Part shown: positions 20,077 to 20,874 of the stretch, piece by piece | Position numbering within the stretch: the first letter of the stretch is position 1 | Layout of the letters: every line of letters begins with the position of its first letter | DNA from: Nymphaea colorata | Taxonomy: Eukaryota; Streptophyta; Magnoliopsida; Nymphaeales; Nymphaeaceae | Length of the DNA: 20,874 nucleotides | Direction: 5' to 3' | NCBI RefSeq assembly: GCF_008831285.2 | Contig: NW_022205159.1 | Location: forward strand, 1 to 20,874 | Position numbers and translations under genes: made by a program | Notes under the pieces: generated by a model | Told to the model about the DNA's origin: nothing | Database searches by the model: none | What the model saw: only the letters and a program-made list of their open reading frames with translations

Positions 20077-20874
20077 GATCAAATGAATCGTTTAAATCCC
20101 GCTCGTGTTTATACGAACAACTGATTTCAATCGGCTTATATCGCGTACTATAATGTAACGACAAGTTGAATTACTAGGGATGAAACTAATGCATAGATTC
20201 CATTTTAACTGGTGAATTAAATCGTTCTTTATAGAAGTAATAAACAGTGAAACACATTAGGTTAACTATAAGGGATCAATTGAATGACTTGAGTCACAAA
20301 CTAATGCGTGAATGTGCTTAAAGATGCATGTTGAATGATTTAGTGTAATGAAATTACAGGCTTGTATGAACATAAATGACATTTAAGTTATTTACTTGTT
20401 GTATTTCAGTTAACTATAACGTGTTTCGCTTGTTATTTACATCTATAACGAATGATTTCAATGGTTCAAACTAAAGTTTGTACGAAAAAATGAGATTCAC
20501 GTCATTCGTTTGATCACTTATCATTAGCCTAATGTGTTTCACTTATTATTAATGTAAATTGTTGATTTTGTTGATTGAAATACAAATTCAATGGATGCAA
20601 GTGGGATCTACGCATGATATTTTGATCTCTTGTAGTCAATCCATGAGTTGAAATGTAGTTACATCAATAGTAAGGATCTAATGAATTGAAATCACAAGTT
20701 TGTATCAATACGAGTGGGATTTAAGCGATTCATCTGAGCACGCATATTTCATTGAATGTGATTAACATGTTGCTACATCCACGTTGAATTTAGGGGATTA
20801 AATCATAGTGCATGAAAATGAAGAAATTCAAGTGGTTAATTTGCTCTTTTATAGTTAATCTAATATGTTTCACT
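20077..20874. repeat. Satellite unit 18 (798 bp, cut by window end)
   Basis: Partial unit running from R3 to the end of F4, where the window stops inside GTTTCACT. It has the subfamily variants of unit 17 plus many extra one- to four-base indels, mostly losses, such as ATTAATGTAAATTG for ATTACATGTACAATTG (near 20548) and TTGAATTTAGG for TTGAAAGATTTAGG (near 20785). The concentration of private indels suggests poorly corrected sequence at the edge. Confidence 0.93.

Larger units (their letters stand above)
1..20874. repeat. Tandem satellite array, unit about 1,178 bp
   Basis: The entire window is a head-to-tail array of about 17.7 units of one AT-rich satellite. The landmark GATCAAATGAATCG (with small variants) recurs at 9, 1178, 2357, 3510, 4688, 5867, 6824, 8319, 9508, 10686, 11862, 13040, 14210, 15284, 16285, 17286, 18900 and 20077. 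The modal spacing is 1,178-1,179 bp. No non-satellite sequence interrupts the array and neither edge of the array is reached. No gene is present: all frames on both strands are broken within short distances in every unit, and no RNA gene or transposon terminus is recognisable. Such arrays are typical of eukaryotic constitutive heterochromatin; the chromosomal location and the species are inference. Confidence 0.97.

Noticed and set aside
1-20874. Short open reading frames recurring every ~1.18 kb
   Set aside because: They are short, occur in several frames and both strands of the same repeat, have no recognisable domain, and are broken by ordinary indels between units. The example I traced, starting ATGGTTCAAACT in F1, stops after 17 codons.
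1-20874. CRISPR array
   Set aside because: The ~114-bp subunits are diverged, lie in both orientations and have no unique spacers of constant size. The whole length is repeat.
1-20874. Long terminal repeat retrotransposon or rDNA spacer
   Set aside because: No primer-binding site, polypurine tract paired with LTR ends, reverse transcriptase motifs or rRNA sequence were found. The repeat is uninterrupted satellite.
1-20874. Assignment to a named plant satellite such as a potato centromeric repeat
   Set aside because: The unit length is of the kind known there, but I cannot match the sequence from memory. A database search with the consensus unit would decide.

Overview
The whole 20,874-base window is one tandem satellite array. 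I see no protein-coding gene, rRNA, tRNA, transposon end, CRISPR array or unique flanking DNA on either strand. The DNA is AT-rich (roughly 30% GC by eye). Stops interrupt every frame of the repeated unit within a few tens of codons, so the short ORFs are by-products of the repeat. A homogenised array of kilobase-sized units over more than 20 kb points to eukaryotic heterochromatin (centromeric, pericentromeric or subtelomeric). I cannot name the species. A flowering plant is a reasonable guess, because kilobase-sized satellite monomers are known there (for example at some potato centromeres), but I recognise no named satellite family and an invertebrate source is not excluded.

The large repeat is about 1,178 bp. 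Using the landmark GATCAAATGAATCG as unit start, units begin at 9, 1178, 2357, 3510, 4688, 5867, 6824, 8319, 9508, 10686, 11862, 13040, 14210, 15284, 16285, 17286, 18900 and 20077. The spacings are 1169, 1179, 1153, 1178, 1179, 957, 1495, 1189, 1178, 1176, 1178, 1170, 1074, 1001, 1001, 1614 and 1177, followed by a 798-bp partial unit. Most units look about 95% alike by eye.

Each unit is itself built from diverged subunits of about 113-115 bp that lie in both orientations. In the reference unit (4938-6116) there are six direct subunits (F0-F5), a convergent turnaround, four inverted subunits (R1-R4), and a divergent turnaround of 85 bp. F4/F5 and R1 include a perfect 33-bp inverted repeat with a 200-bp spacer, so every unit carries a potential long imperfect hairpin.

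Several units are rearranged, and the junctions are readable. Unit 3 lacks about 25 bp, unit 6 lacks about two subunits (222 bp), unit 7 has a 308-bp tandem duplication, unit 13 has two deletions, units 14 and 15 share one 177-bp deletion, and unit 16 has a scrambled insertion of roughly 430 bp. Shared variants define subfamilies (1/2, 3/4/5, 7/8, 10-13, 14/15, 13/17/18) that are partly interleaved, as expected from unequal crossover and gene conversion. Both ends of the window carry many single-base indels, which probably reflect lower sequence accuracy there.
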